Part shown: in pieces, positions 30,741-40,404 of the stretch
Position numbering within the stretch: the first letter of the stretch is position 1
How the letters are laid out: the number at the start of each line of letters is the position of its first letter
NCBI RefSeq assembly: GCF_041146395.1
Contig: NC_091001.1
Location: 103,872,965-103,936,964 of the forward strand
DNA from: Eulemur rufifrons
Taxonomy: Eukaryota > Chordata > Mammalia > Primates > Lemuridae
Length of the DNA stretch: 64,000 nucleotides
Direction: 5' to 3'
Made by a program: the position numbers and the translations under genes
The notes under the pieces: generated by a model
Seen by the model: only the letters and a program-made list of their open reading frames with translations
Told to the model about the DNA's origin: nothing
The model's database searches: none

Positions 30741-31826
30741 ATAATGACAGCGGTGGTGGGTTGGAGGGCAGGCCTGGAGAATGTAAGGCCAGGCCCTAAC
30801 TTCCGCAACCTATGCACGTGACTTCATTTGGAAAAAGGGTCTCACCTCTGTGGTCATGTTATTCAGGCTGAGGGCCCAGAGCCTTGCCGGTTGGTGCCTC
30901 CAAGAGCCGTGTCGGGGTCTCTGGGGCTGCGGGATTCTCTAGGGCCTCAGAAAATCCCTGGCCTAGAAGCCCTGTGATGCTCTGTAATTAAATAAATGCC
31001 AGAAACAGTCTGTGCAGAGAACAGACTGATGCCCTTTGCCTTCTTGTCAGCACTTCGCTTTACCTGTATTGATGTGCGAGTTTGATTCAAGACCGATTTC
31101 CTGATTTTAAAAGAACAGCAGATTCTTTCTTCCTCTTGGCCAGAGATTCATAAGAAGGCAGATTCTTAGGGAAAGAGTAAAACAAAAGCAGGCTTTAAAT
31201 GCAGCCTCCTTCCTCCCCAGGCCTAGAGGGAGGGAAAGGGGAGGACCCCTAGCCAAAAACGCTAGAGCTGCTCACCCTCCAGGCAGGGTCGGTGCCTCTG
31301 GCCGTGGACAAAGGCCAGGCCTTGTCTCAGAGATATGCCAGCCCCTGAGGAAACCGGGTCTGTGTCCTCTCAGTGGACGGCGGTTTCTCCAGCGGGGCTG
31401 GGCAGCGGCAGCTGCTGCCACTCCCCAGGCCGATTGCCCGTCCACTGGCCCTAAGCTTCCCCAGATGGGCGAGCCGCAGAGTCCCCACTTCCAAGGGACT
31501 AACTAGCTGGTTGTCAAAACAGCCAGGCACTCAGGTTCTGGGCTGTCAGGGCACCAGTCTTTTAAAATATATTTTTAAAGCTAGTCATACCCTCCTTTCT
31601 CACATCATAGCATGACTGCTTTATAACCAAGTTGCATCAGCCGGTTTTATCTATAAGGCCTACGAGCTCAACAAATTTAGCAGACAGCCTGGGGAACAAA
31701 GGGAGAATGAATTGTTACAAAGGAGCGTTTGTGTGAATTGGAAAGCAGTGCATTGTCCGGGAGAGTTCTCTGCCAGCACAACTGGGCATGGGAGTAACCA
31801 GCCCCAGGGGACTGTGGATCGTATTC
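30741..31826. other. unique sequence; AT-rich conserved-looking block at 31545-31725
   Basis: 31545-31725 has ATATATTTTTAAAGCTAGTC, CATAGCATGACTGC and GTTTTATCTATAAGGCC with no repeat identity. The rest is ordinary unique sequence with mixed GC. No exon called. Confidence 0.4.
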
Positions 31827-31956
31827 GGGTGACCATGTGTCCTTGTGTGCCCGGGACAGTCCAGGTGTGTGCCTGTTGTCCCAGTGGTATTATTAAAAGG
31901 ACCCCCTTTCACTCTCAGAAGTATCCAGGTTGGATGATAAACCATTAAGTCACCCT
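31827..31956. mobile_element. short inverted-repeat DNA transposon (MITE), family uncertain
   Basis: Starts GGGTGACCATGTGTCCTTGTG and ends ATAAACCATTAAGTCACCCT. The outer GGGTGAC and GTCACCC are inverted, and the interior CCGGGACAGTCCAGG is itself palindromic. Middle text CCCCCTTTCACTCTCAGAAGTATCC is shared by a dispersed mammalian MITE family. About 130 bp, no ORF. Confidence 0.7.
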
Positions 31957-32029
31957 AATTGTATGTGACTGTGTACGTGGAAGTGGTTAGTGGCACTCAG
32001 CACGGCCGTGTAGGGTGGACAGAATGTTT

Positions 32030-32345
32030 CAGTGAAAACCTGAGCTCGTGCGCTTTCAGAAGTTGGCTGTGGGTTAGCACCGTCTCATGGTCATGGGTAA
32101 GTCACTTAAGCATTTCACAGCACATGCGGCTTTGAGGTGAGATCATGGGCCCAAAACTCCCATGAACAGTGGTTCAGATCCTCTCTTGCCGCCTGCTAGC
32201 TTTGACCTTTGCAAAATTACTTAGCTTTTCGAATAAACGTATGAACCTCTCAGAGTTGGTGTTATAGTTATTAAATAGTCTATGTAAGACGTCCAGCTTA
32301 TTTCCTGACGTGTAATAGGCCGCCGGCAAATGGTGACCGCTGCCA
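32030..32345 (+). repeat. MIR SINE relics (two in tandem or one long copy)
   Basis: GTGGGTTAGCACCGTCTCATGG, CAGTGGTTCAGATCCTCTCTTGCCGCCTGCTAGCTTTGACC, ATTACTTAGCTTTTCGAATAAACG, TTATAGTTATTAAATAGTC, ATTATTGTTACTATTGTTATT: sense MIR, the last phrase being its 3' terminus. Confidence 0.7.
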
Positions 32346-32439
32346 TTATTGTTACTATTGTTATTCTGGGACTGTGACTGTTTTGGCTGTAGTCTCTTCA
32401 TCCGGGAGCTGGTGAGAGATGAGTCCTGTCTTTCCTGCC

Positions 32440-32580
32440 TTCCAGGCTGCAAGAGGCCGGAACGGGGCGGCATCCCAGAAGCCTGTGTCCAGGAGCGTGT
32501 GTACTGGCGGTGCCGGGGGCTGTCGGCAGAGCGCCGCTGCCCGCCCAGCCGCTCCATCCCTCTGGTAGATGAGAACGGGG
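32440..32580 (+). promoter_or_regulatory. small CpG-rich patch
   Basis: About 11 CpGs fall within 32455-32560 (GGCCGGAACGGGGCGG … GAGCGCCGCTGCCCGCCCAGCCGC), dense for this window, just after a TTTCCTGCCTTCCAG acceptor-like phrase ending at 32446. The same region is open in a plus frame (32349-32849). Could be an exon, a tiny unmethylated element, or simply GC-rich DNA. Confidence 0.3.
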
Positions 32581-32904
32581 TTCCCAAGACATCATCTCCT
32601 CCACCCACCTCGATGACTGTCCCATCTCAGGCCCTCCCTCTGTCCCCTCTCCAGCCCAGCCACTCCCTCCTTCCACAAGTGGTGTTGTGGAAACACCAAG
32701 ACCAGGATGGCATTTACTGGTGTCAGCTGACACTGGTGGGCTGCCACCCAGGGGGCACCAGAGACCAAATTCGGGGTCCTGCCTGCACAGCACCTCTCAA
32801 CAGTCCCTGCCTGGAGACTTCCCTCTCTCCCTGCTCTCCTTGGGAATGACGGTGTCAGCTGGTCCTAGTGTCGCTTTCTCTTTCTTTCCACTATTTTGCC
32901 TCAC
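32581..32904. other. unique C/T-rich sequence
   Basis: No gene recognised. CCCTCCCTCTGTCCCCTCTCC and similar pyrimidine runs dominate 32630-32680. Confidence 0.4.
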
Positions 32905-33135
32905 AGAGTTCGAGCCAAACTGCCTAAATTCACATCTTGGCTCCATTTCACAAAAGCTGAATCCCTTGGACAAGTGACTTAACCAATCTGTGCCCAGTTC
33001 CCTCATCTGCAAAGCGGGCAATAGCAATCCCTACCTCGTATGGCTGCTCTGAACTTTTGGGAAGTTACTAGATGCACAGTGCTAATCAAAGCCTGGCATA
33101 CAGCAGGTACTTGATAAGTGTTAGCTATTCTTATT
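32905..33135 (+). repeat. MIR SINE relic, nearly full length
   Basis: GAGTTCGAGCCAAACTGCC, CAAGTGACTTAACCAATCTGTGCCCAGTTCCCTCATCTGC, GCAATAGCAATCCCTACCTCG, GCCTGGCATACAGCAGGTACTTGATAAGTGTTAGC. Most complete MIR in the window. Confidence 0.9.
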
Positions 33136-33454
33136 ATCTAAACACCTGCCCCTTCTGATATTTCTTAATGTTGGTCCTGCTCCAGGTATTGTAAGAAAGA
33201 GGCCACTGTTTCGGTCTAAGCTCTGCCTCTGGTGAGCTGTGGGACTTTGCACGAGCATGCTCCCATGCCAGGCTTCAGACCCCTTGTCTGCCCAGCCGGA
33301 GGGTGGGAATGGGTTCTCTTTAATCCTCCTGCCATCTGTTTTGCCTTCTCTTCGGTTTGCCCCAGCCCTGCCTTCCCGTTGCTGGAACCATTCAGAAGTA
33401 GAAGCCAGGTAGCTTTTTAAGCTGTTCCTCAGCCCCTCCGCTGACTGGGTCGGG
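33136..33454. other. unique sequence
   Basis: Nothing recognised; 33212-33300 may contain a weak MIR-like piece (CTAAGCTCTGCCTCTGG). Confidence 0.4.
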
Positions 33455-33605
33455 GGCACATGACATAGTGAAAAGGTCACAAGACTGGAAGTGAGGTGAT
33501 GCCAGTTCAGGTCCTGGTTCTGTTCTGTGACCCTGGATACGTCATCTCATGTGTCTGCATTTCAGCTTCTCTGCTTTCAAAACAAGGCGATCTCTTCTGC
33601 TTTGT
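33455..33605 (+). repeat. MIR SINE relic
   Basis: ACATAGTGAAAAGGTCACAAGACTGG, CAGTTCAGGTCCTGGTTCTG, TGTGACCCTGGATACGTCATC, GCATTTCAGCTTCTCTGC: sense MIR head and core. Confidence 0.7.
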
Positions 33606-35454
33606 ATCCCTCTCGAAATGGTCAAAGAAGACGAGATCTGGAAAAGCACTTTGCCGGCCTCCACGCGCTGCAGAGGGCAGACCTTCCTGCCTGTCCGCGG
33701 CGGTGTTGGTCCTGCCCGGCACAGAAGAGAGGGGCTGTGGGAGGCGCTGGCCACGGCTGCTGGTGCTGGGTGAGGTGATGCTGCCTGCAGAGACCCCCAC
33801 GGGAACTGGAGGTTTCCTTCCATACTTGATCTCTGTTTTCACTACGGGACATTTGGCCCGTGGGTGACTCACACAGCAAAAACCACCAGCAATCACTTCA
33901 AAAAGCTTGGACTCCTCTCCAACATATACTTACTTTTTGTTTCTCTGTGTTTGTTTGGATTGGGAGTGGGGGCAATTTACAGGCTGGGGGAAGATCCCAG
34001 GGAGGCTGTTCCCTGCGGGACCTCGAGTGAGCCCTGCCCTTGTAGGGCCTCTGTGGCCACCTCTATCCGATGGGAGGAGGAGGACGGTGACGGCTGAAGC
34101 AGGGCACGTGCTGTCCGAATGCCAGTCCGTGGACCAGAGCCAGGTCGGGGACACTGAAACCCTCCCAGAAGATTTTTAACCATACAAATTTCCTGTCCCC
34201 TACTCTGGGCTGGGTCTGTCCTTTTTACTAGCTTCCCAGATGCACAGCCAGTTTGGGGGACGTGCTGGAGGGGTGGGATGGTATCCAGGGCCTTGTCTGC
34301 TGGGGGACTCTACATTCTCTGTCCCCTCCTGGTGCCCATCAGGGCCGTAAGGCACCAGTAGTATTAGTATTAAAGTATTAGGTTGTTATTGTGTAGTTGT
34401 TCACCTTACCAGGTGACGGCCGTCCTTAATGATGTGCATTTGGAGTTGGGGACCTGTGTAAGCATCTGTAAGTAGAGTAGACACAATGGATAAAAAGCAT
34501 GCAGGAAGTACCTTAGGATCACGATTTGCAGGAGACTCGGTGTTCTGCGGAACTGGCCCTCTCGGTTCTGCGGTGGATGATGGCAACATTCTTGCTGGGC
34601 CCGCCTGGGCAAATCGGTCCCAGTGGCCACACTGAAAACGGGTTATCATTCTGAGAACATCTGAGAGAGGAAAGCAGTGGGGCTGGGATGGCTCCCCCTG
34701 ATACCTGGTCACGTCAGCGGCTTCTCTCTTGCTTCCAGATCCTTCTGTGACACACCTGGCCTCACAGCCAAGAGGTGAGGGATGTGCTCTTACCCCAAGC
34801 TCCTCCTCTGGAAATTCTCCTCCTTGGGTGTCGGCTGCACCTGAGTGTGTGGGAAGCAGCCGTGTGCCAGGCGGGCTCTGTGGCGGGAAGTGGAATTTAT
34901 GGGCGCCCACCCTGAGTCCCCGGGAAACAAACTTCTCTCTCCCTCTATTTCCCCGTTATCATTGTGACCCGGTTTCCCAAACTGTAAGGCTCAGCTCCAC
35001 AAATGTCCCCTCCAAAGTGACTTTCTCATCGGGCCAAGGACGTTTCAGAGTTGCTGTGTTTTCTCTATCATTTCCTTCCCTCCTCCCCCCTTCACTTCCT
35101 GTTTTTTCTTCCTCTTTCTCCACCCCCACCCCAACTCTCCTGGCATGTCCCTTGTTGTCTGAGAACAGGAACAAAGCCCAGAGCCAGGGAGCATTGATAA
35201 TCGTGACTTCCTGAGGTGGCCGCTTGCTGCCAGCCTGGCCTCTGGGGGCCTGCGCGTCCCAGCTGGGAGCCGGGCAGGAAGTGTGGTCTGTAGAGCCCCC
35301 TGTCAGAAAGAGGATACAATGAGAATAATCCCTCATGTCTGTGTAACAGCTCCAGCTTCCGAAGAACATTCTCATGCATTTGAGCTAAAACTTTTAAAAC
35401 TTTGGAAAAAATAGACTATTCTGAGTATTGTGGCCTAGTAACTCACCATGGTCC
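33606..35454. other. unique sequence, many overlapping ORFs
   Basis: Overlapping ORFs on both strands at 33507-33896 and 34401-34910 (minus, 169 codons) show no domain. 34739-34774 is a 36-bp segment between acceptor-like TTCTCTCTTGCTTCCAG and a GAG/GTGAGG donor; too small to call. 34430-34540 may be a weak antisense L2. CpG and pyrimidine-rich stretches alternate. Confidence 0.4.
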
Positions 35455-35695
35455 AGTTTAGATGATAGAAAGATTTAGGAGTTAGACACAGGTTCGTGTT
35501 TGGTTCTGTGTTGCCTTCCCTTTATGACTCGGCACGTCATTCTAGCTCTTGAACGCTTGGTTTTCTACCTCTTTGGAAAAAATGAAGTTAATGGTATCTC
35601 ACGGGTATTTTTTGAGGACAAATTAAGAAAACATATCTATAAAATTCTCATGGTATGCCTGGCAGATATTCGCTTAATAAATGTGAACTCTCTTC
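35455..35695 (+). repeat. MIR SINE relic
   Basis: AGTTAGACACAGGTTCGTG, TTATGACTCGGCACGTCATTC, TTTTCTACCTCTTTGGAAAAAATG, AAATTAAGAAAACATATC, GCCTGGCAGATATTCGCTTAATAAATGTG: sense MIR through its 3' end. Confidence 0.75.
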
Positions 35696-36184
35696 TTTTT
35701 TTCTATGATTTTCTACACAGAGGAGTGTATGTATGATACAAATGTATGATAGCCAGAAAAAGATCTCGTGGTAAATGACACTCATGGAAGGGGAGCCCGT
35801 ATCTGTTACTGTTTCCCTGAAACATGGGGGCGGGGAGAGAGAGAGACACCTGGGTGCACACATGCTTCTCACCGAAACGCAGAGCCCACCCCCCACTGTG
35901 TCCCTGTGTGCCTGGGTCATGTATTCCACAACAGTGTTTTTCTAATGGAAAACAGGGAGAAGCATCCCAACCACATGCCTGTGGTGAACTGTTTTACTAA
36001 TTTAGCTCCCAGGGGTAAAACTGCAAAAACAGCAATCTGGAAAAAGTGTCACCTCCCTATTTGAAAATCTGTTTTAAAAAACTGATAAAAACAATAAAAA
36101 AAAAACCTTCCCATTCAAGGTCAGTGACCACTTGTTTGAGAAGTCAGCCTGACCATGTGTCTGCATTTTAAAAAATTCCACAGG
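35696..36184. other. unique sequence
   Basis: No feature recognised. An A-rich patch (AACAATAAAAAAAAAACC) lies near 36088-36105. Confidence 0.4.
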
Positions 36185-36350
36185 CCAAAGAGTCAGAGTC
36201 ACATTTCAGTGTGGATTCTACTCCCAAATTGCTGGAGCTGTGAATGAGGCTGTTTTGTTCTCTGAGCCTCGACTTCCCCAACTATAAAATGAAAGAATTG
36301 GATAAGATTATCTCATAGATATCTTCCAGCCGGTAATCTATGATCTTGTG
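36185..36350 (+). repeat. MIR SINE relic
   Basis: GAGTCAGAGTCACATTTCAGTGTGG, GTTCTCTGAGCCTCGACTTCCCCAACTATAAAATG: sense MIR. Confidence 0.7.
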
Positions 36351-36444
36351 ACTTTCTCTGCTCTCCTTAAAAAAATACATTGTGACTGGAGGAGAACAGG
36401 AAATTGCCTCTCTTGGTGACATGACTTGCGTTCTCTCTTAGCAG

Positions 36445-36591
36445 GGTACCAGCTTCAGGACAGAGAAGCTGCAGGACTCCCGGAGGCCACAGTCGTAATT
36501 TGGGGAGCCGGACGTGCCTTGGCCAGAGGCTCAGCTGGTTCGTCCCATCAGCCTGGACTGGTGAAACTGAACCATTAAGAGATATTTCCAG
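36445..36591 (+). other. exon-like segment, good splice signals, unidentified
   Basis: A pyrimidine-rich acceptor GTTCTCTCTTAGCAG ends at 36444 and a near-consensus donor CCAG/GTAAGA has its GT at 36592-36593. The 147-bp interval (49 codons) contains no repeat. One frame is open throughout (GTA CCA GCT TCA reading), and another carries YQLQDREAAGLPEATVVIW then stops. No protein family recognised. It could be a non-coding RNA or 5' UTR exon, or chance. Confidence 0.35.
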
Positions 36592-36779
36592 GTAAGAAAC
36601 AACTGACTTTGGCTATAGCCTATAGCACAATAATAACCATCATTGTAATGGAGGGGGTACGTAATATGCACACTTATAGAAGACTTGAAACTATTAAAGA
36701 TGTTCATTTGACCCAATTTGTCTTCTTTGATTAGAGGCCATGCCTCCCAACATCACCGTACATCTAAAGAAAGACAAGC

Positions 36780-36804
36780 AAAAAAAAAAAAAAAAAAAAA
36801 AAAA
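36780..36804. repeat. (A)25 run
   Basis: A 25-A run follows GAAAGACAAGC. No SINE, LINE or gene body I can recognise precedes it, so it is either a simple repeat or the tail of an unrecognised retrocopy. Confidence 0.9.
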
Positions 36805-37173
36805 GGGACATAAATAGTAATTGACAGGCACTTTAAGTTGGTTGTCATCTTGAAGTAAAGGCCCCTGGGTTCTGTAGCTGTATTCTGCGTGGGATCTGTG
36901 CCATCTTGAGTCTTTTGGGTGTTTAGGTATAAAATAAAGTAGCTTAGAGCTACATGTAGGGGAGGAGCAGATTGGAGCTGTAGATCTGGGTTCCTTTTTC
37001 CTTGCAGAATCCATTTAAGATTGAGCCAGTCAGTGCTCCTTCCTGCCCATGCTGGCCAGTCAGATTTAAACAAACAAGAGAAGTCCTTCGGTAGCCAACC
37101 TGAGATGCAATGTAGGTCTCATGTTAGAGACCTGACTTGCACCCCACTTGCCATCCCATTTTTAACGACAAAT

Positions 37174-37820
37174 TCAGTTCATGAAGTTATCATCCAAGAG
37201 CACTTGCAGTGGGCAGGCTACCGCTAACCACTCCATTGCCCTCTTCCCCGACCACCACCATGTTGGTTCTGTCTTGTCATCGTCCTCCTCCTCCCAATCA
37301 GTTATGGACACTTTTCTTCTTCTTTTTTTTTTTTTTTTTTGAGACAGAGTCTCACTCTGTTGCCCAGGCTAGAGTGAGTGCCGTGGCGTCAGCCTAGCTC
37401 ACAGCAACCTCAAACTCCTGAGCTCAAGCGATCCTCCTGTCTCAGCCTCCCGAGTAGCTGGGACTACAGGCATGCGCCACCATGCCCGGCTAATTTTTTC
37501 TATATATATTTTTAGCTGTCCATATAATTTCTTTCTATTTTTAGTAGAGGTGGGGTCTCGCTCTTGCTCAGGCTGGTCTCGAACTCCTGAGCTCAAACGA
37601 TCCGCCCACCTCGGCCTCCCAGAGTGCTAGGATTACAGGCGTGAGCCACCGCGCCCGGCCACTTTTCTTCTTATGTGCAAGAATATGGCCACATCTACTT
37701 GAATGTCTTCATTGGACTTGCAGCTGATGTAGGCTGACATTTCTTCCAGGTGGCTGAAGATCTGTTGAGGGTTCATCTCCTTGAACTCAGGTGTATTAAA
37801 CACATCTCCCTTAGGCAGAA
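37174..37820 (-). pseudogene. coding-like segment bisected by an Alu (pseudogene or disrupted exon)
   Basis: With the Alu and one target-site copy (37322-37672) left out, the minus strand is open for about 95 codons, ending at TGA (37174-37176). The upper part reads protein-like, including PEFKEMNPQQIFSHLEEM and [18 protein letters not shown]; the part beyond the insertion is acidic (EEEDDD). It begins close to a splice-acceptor-like CTTTCTGCCTAAG (minus strand) and ends against a MIR on the 37825 side. No family recognised. In the DNA as it stands the Alu breaks the frame, so this is a dead copy or a lost exon. It could still be chance: the open length alone is not decisive. Confidence 0.4.
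37322..37660 (-). mobile_element. Alu SINE, strepsirrhine (lemur) type
   Basis: T-rich start, then GAGACAGAGTCTCACTCTG, AGTGAGTGCCGTGGCGTCAGCC, the two monomers joined by an AT-rich insert (TTTTTTCTATATATATTTTTAG, ATATAATTTCTTTCTATTTTTAG) typical of lemuriform Alus, ending GTGAGCCACCGCGCCCGGCC. A perfect 12-bp target-site duplication ACTTTTCTTCTT lies at 37310-37321 and 37661-37672. Few mismatches to consensus, so it is relatively young, and it pins the lineage. Confidence 0.95.
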
Positions 37821-37824
37821 AGAG

Positions 37825-38045
37825 AAATGCTTTGGGAATTAGACAGATTACTTCAAATCTCAGCTCTGCCATTCATTGGTTCAGTGATTTTGCTTACATT
37901 GTTTTAAACTCCTGAGCTTCTGTTTCCCCACTGTGAGATGGGGACGGGACATTCTGTGTTAGAGGCTGGAGGTGAGGATTAGACGAGATCACACATGAGC
38001 ATAGTTTATTACTTATAGGAGACCTCAGCAACTGTTAGCTCCTTC
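37825..38045 (+). repeat. MIR SINE relic
   Basis: GGGAATTAGACAGATTACTTCAAATCTCAGCTCTGCCATTC, TTCAGTGATTTTGC, TTCTGTTTCCCCACTGTGAGATGGGGACGG, GGTGAGGATTAGACGAGATC, TTACTTATAGGAGACC: sense MIR, nearly complete. Confidence 0.85.
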
Positions 38046-38529
38046 CCCACCCAGCCTTTTTCAGAGCTACTTAAATATAGCTTTGATCTCATATCTGGAT
38101 CCCACTGGAACCTTGTGCCTAAAATCCAGGGCCAGGCCTTGTCCATAAACACCGTTAGTCCCAGCAAGTTAAAGAGGAGAGAAGCTGTTAACAGGCCTTT
38201 GATTTCAGAGCCCCTTCAACAGCAGCCTTTCCTCGCCTGGGGTTGGTCAGCTTGTCTCTCTGGCCTGGCATTGGAAAGGTTGCTCTGTCATATCCAAATT
38301 TAGGCCACTACTTCCCTAGCCCCTTGACGCCATCCTTTGGCCCATGAGTTATTAGCTGAAAACTAACTCCCTCCCAGTGGCTTTTTCGCTTGAGACTAGC
38401 ATACTTCCAAGACCCAGAGAAATGGGCCAGTTGATTCGGGGCAGGCATCATGGCCCAGCACTCAGCCAGACAGTTAGGGCTCGAGCTCGTGTGCATCCAG
38501 GGCTTTCCTCCTCACCTGCTAGCTTTCCC
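38046..38529. other. unique sequence
   Basis: No gene or clear repeat. Short ORFs without motif. Confidence 0.4.
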
Positions 38530-39061
38530 AGGGATTGCATTCATCCGGTCATCCATTCAGCCAACAAATATTCATGGAGCGTGGACTGTGCAGCACGCGG
38601 CAGGTGCTTTCTTGGTGCTGGGGACACAGCACAGAACAAAACCAAGTTCCTGTTCTCATGAGCTTGCATTTGAGTAGGCTCAAGGGATTGTCAACAAGTA
38701 ACAAATGTACATATATGACATCAGGTAGTAGAAGGTGTTATGGAAGAAAAAAGGAAAAAAGGAAGAAAGCAAGCAAGCAAGCAAGCCAAGCCAAGCCAAG
38801 CCAGAGAGCTAGGAGTTGAGGGAAATGGGCATTGCTGTTCTATACAGGGTGCCAGGGAGGGCCTCCTGGACGAGGCATTACTGGAGCAGGACGTGAAGAA
38901 AGTGAGGGAACAAGGCAGGAAGGAAGAGCTGGGACAAAGGCTCCCGGGATGGAATGTGCATCTGCTTTGCCAACCGCAAGTGGCTGGCAGGGCTGGAGCA
39001 GAGGGAAAGAGGGGCCTGTGGAAGGAGGTGAGGGCAGCAGAGGGCAGAGGGGAGCGGGCAG
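38530..39061 (-). mobile_element. L2 LINE 3' end
   Basis: ATTCATCCGGTCATCCATTCAGCCAACAAATATTCATGGAGCG, CTTTCTTGGTGCTGGGGACACAGC, TGTTCTCATGAGCTTGCATTTG, CAGGGTGCCAGGGAGGGCCTCCTGG: antisense L2. A small tandem repeat (38765-38812) is inside. Confidence 0.85.
38765..38812. repeat. compound (AAGC)n then (CCAAG)n repeat
   Basis: AAGC recurs about five times, then CCAAG about four times, ending CCAGAGAGC. A unit-size change inside one array suggests slippage growing out of L2 sequence. Confidence 0.9.
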
Positions 39062-39370
39062 GGACCTGAGTACCTACCATGTGGCAGACAGTGCTGGGCC
39101 TGTGAACATCAAGACAGATCTGACACTGTCAGCACTTCAAGGAGTTCATAATCATGTGACAAAGACAGATGAGCCACCAGTCAGAGGAGAAGATAGTAGG
39201 CAAGAACCCCAGCATGAGTAAAGTGATGTAGACACAGAGGAGAGAGCATGTTCTCTGCCCAGGAAAGTCAGGGCCAGCTCCAGGAGGAGGAGCCATGTGA
39301 GCTGGGCATTGCAGGATGAGTAGGAGTTGGGAGCTGAAAGAGCGGTACTCCTGGTACAGAACCACGCTCT
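39062..39370 (-). mobile_element. L2 LINE fragment, second copy
   Basis: CCTGAGTACCTACCATGTGGCAGACAGTGCTGGGCC, GCACTTCAAGGAGTTCATAATCATGTG, GAGCCATGTGAGCTGGGCATTGCAGGATGAGTAGGAGTTGGG: antisense L2 again, restarting the consensus, so an independent or overlapping insertion. Confidence 0.8.
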
Positions 39371-39780
39371 ATAAATAGGAGCCAACATTCCATTCTCTGT
39401 GATGGGTGAGGAGGAAATAGCCAGAGTGCTCATCATGCACAGATAGTGCCTCAACTCTGCTTTTTAAAAATCCATTAGTAGCCACCTCCTCATCCTCCCA
39501 CTTTGTTCCCAGCAGTGACTAAAGAGAAGCAAATTAACTAATTTGAGTTATCTCTTCTCTGACCCCCAGGCAAGTGCTAGTGAGCAGAATAGGATAAGGG
39601 GACCAAGAAAAGAAGTAGGTAGAAGAAAGGGAAGAATCCATCTCCATCATCCGGAAGCCCATGGATTGCTCTGTAGCTCTCTGGTGGCAAAATGCTGCTT
39701 TACAGAGAACTGGGTCTGCTTCTTCTCAGTGAAACTGCATCTGTCTTGCCGCCTTCCTCTTAGAAGGGGGAGGGGGAAAA
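39371..39780. other. unique sequence
   Basis: Minus ORF at 39152-39454 overlaps the L2. 39540-39660 is unrecognised. No exon called. Confidence 0.4.
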
Positions 39781-39930
39781 TATGTATACACACACACACA
39801 CATATATATATACACACACACACACATATATATATACACACACAGACACAGAGATGTGGGTACATGTATGTATATGTACATATAAACACATGTGTATATA
39901 TATGTGTGTGTGTATGTGTATATTGTATAG
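39781..39930. repeat. (CA)n/(TA)n hairpin-forming simple repeat
   Basis: Two (CA)n-(TA)n blocks (CACACACACATATATATATACACAC type) at 39788-39845 are followed by the inverted-type partner TGTGTATATATATGTGTGTGTGT at 39890-39915. The left arm can pair with the right arm across a GC-richer centre of about 45 bp. Confidence 0.9.
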
Positions 39931-40119
39931 AATTCATTCTAGAACCCAGCACAGAGCCTGATATAGTTGACTCCTGTCCCTCTTGCTGGCTGGAAGTTGA
40001 ATGGATGTGTTGGGACCAACCGTGCCACCTGCACACTTTCCCCAGATGTGCCAAGGCCTGTGTGCCTCATGGTGCTGGATGTTCCTAAGCACGCCAGGAG
40101 GGAGCCTTGGGGCCAGGCG

Positions 40120-40200
40120 TGGGAGATGAAACGAGTGCAGAGAGATGAAGTGGCTTGCCAAGGCCCCCAGCTAGCAGGAGGTCAGGGTTCAATCTCTTTT
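40120..40200 (-). repeat. MIR SINE relic (fragment)
   Basis: GAGATGAAACGAGTGCAGAGAGATGAAGTGGCTTGCCAAGGCCCCCAGCTAGCAGG: antisense MIR core. Confidence 0.65.
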
Positions 40201-40404
40201 CTCATTGTGCGTGCTGCGTATCTTTACATGGAGGTGGGGCTTCAGGAGGACCAAGGAGGAGATTCTGAAACTAAGAATTGTCCTTGGACATGGTTCTCAC
40301 CTTGACTCCAAAATGCAGAACTGGGCAGAGCAGTGGCGTCCTGTCATGGGGTCAGACAGGCCTATGTCTGGAAGCTCTCTGAAAGCTACATCTGGCCTTG
40401 CAGC

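Noticed and set aside
34739..34774. 36-bp microexon-like segment
   Set aside because: Good acceptor and GTGAGG donor, but so short that chance matches are expected.
34401..34910. 169-codon minus-strand ORF
   Set aside because: No domain, no protein-like composition, flanked by unspliced unique DNA and overlapping opposite ORFs.
36780..36804. A25 as the tail of a retrocopy
   Set aside because: No recognisable retroelement or gene body or target-site duplication beside it.
39543..40088. 181-codon plus-strand ORF
   Set aside because: Runs straight through the CA/TA simple repeat, which produces the Thr/His/Ile/Tyr-rich centre; artefact.
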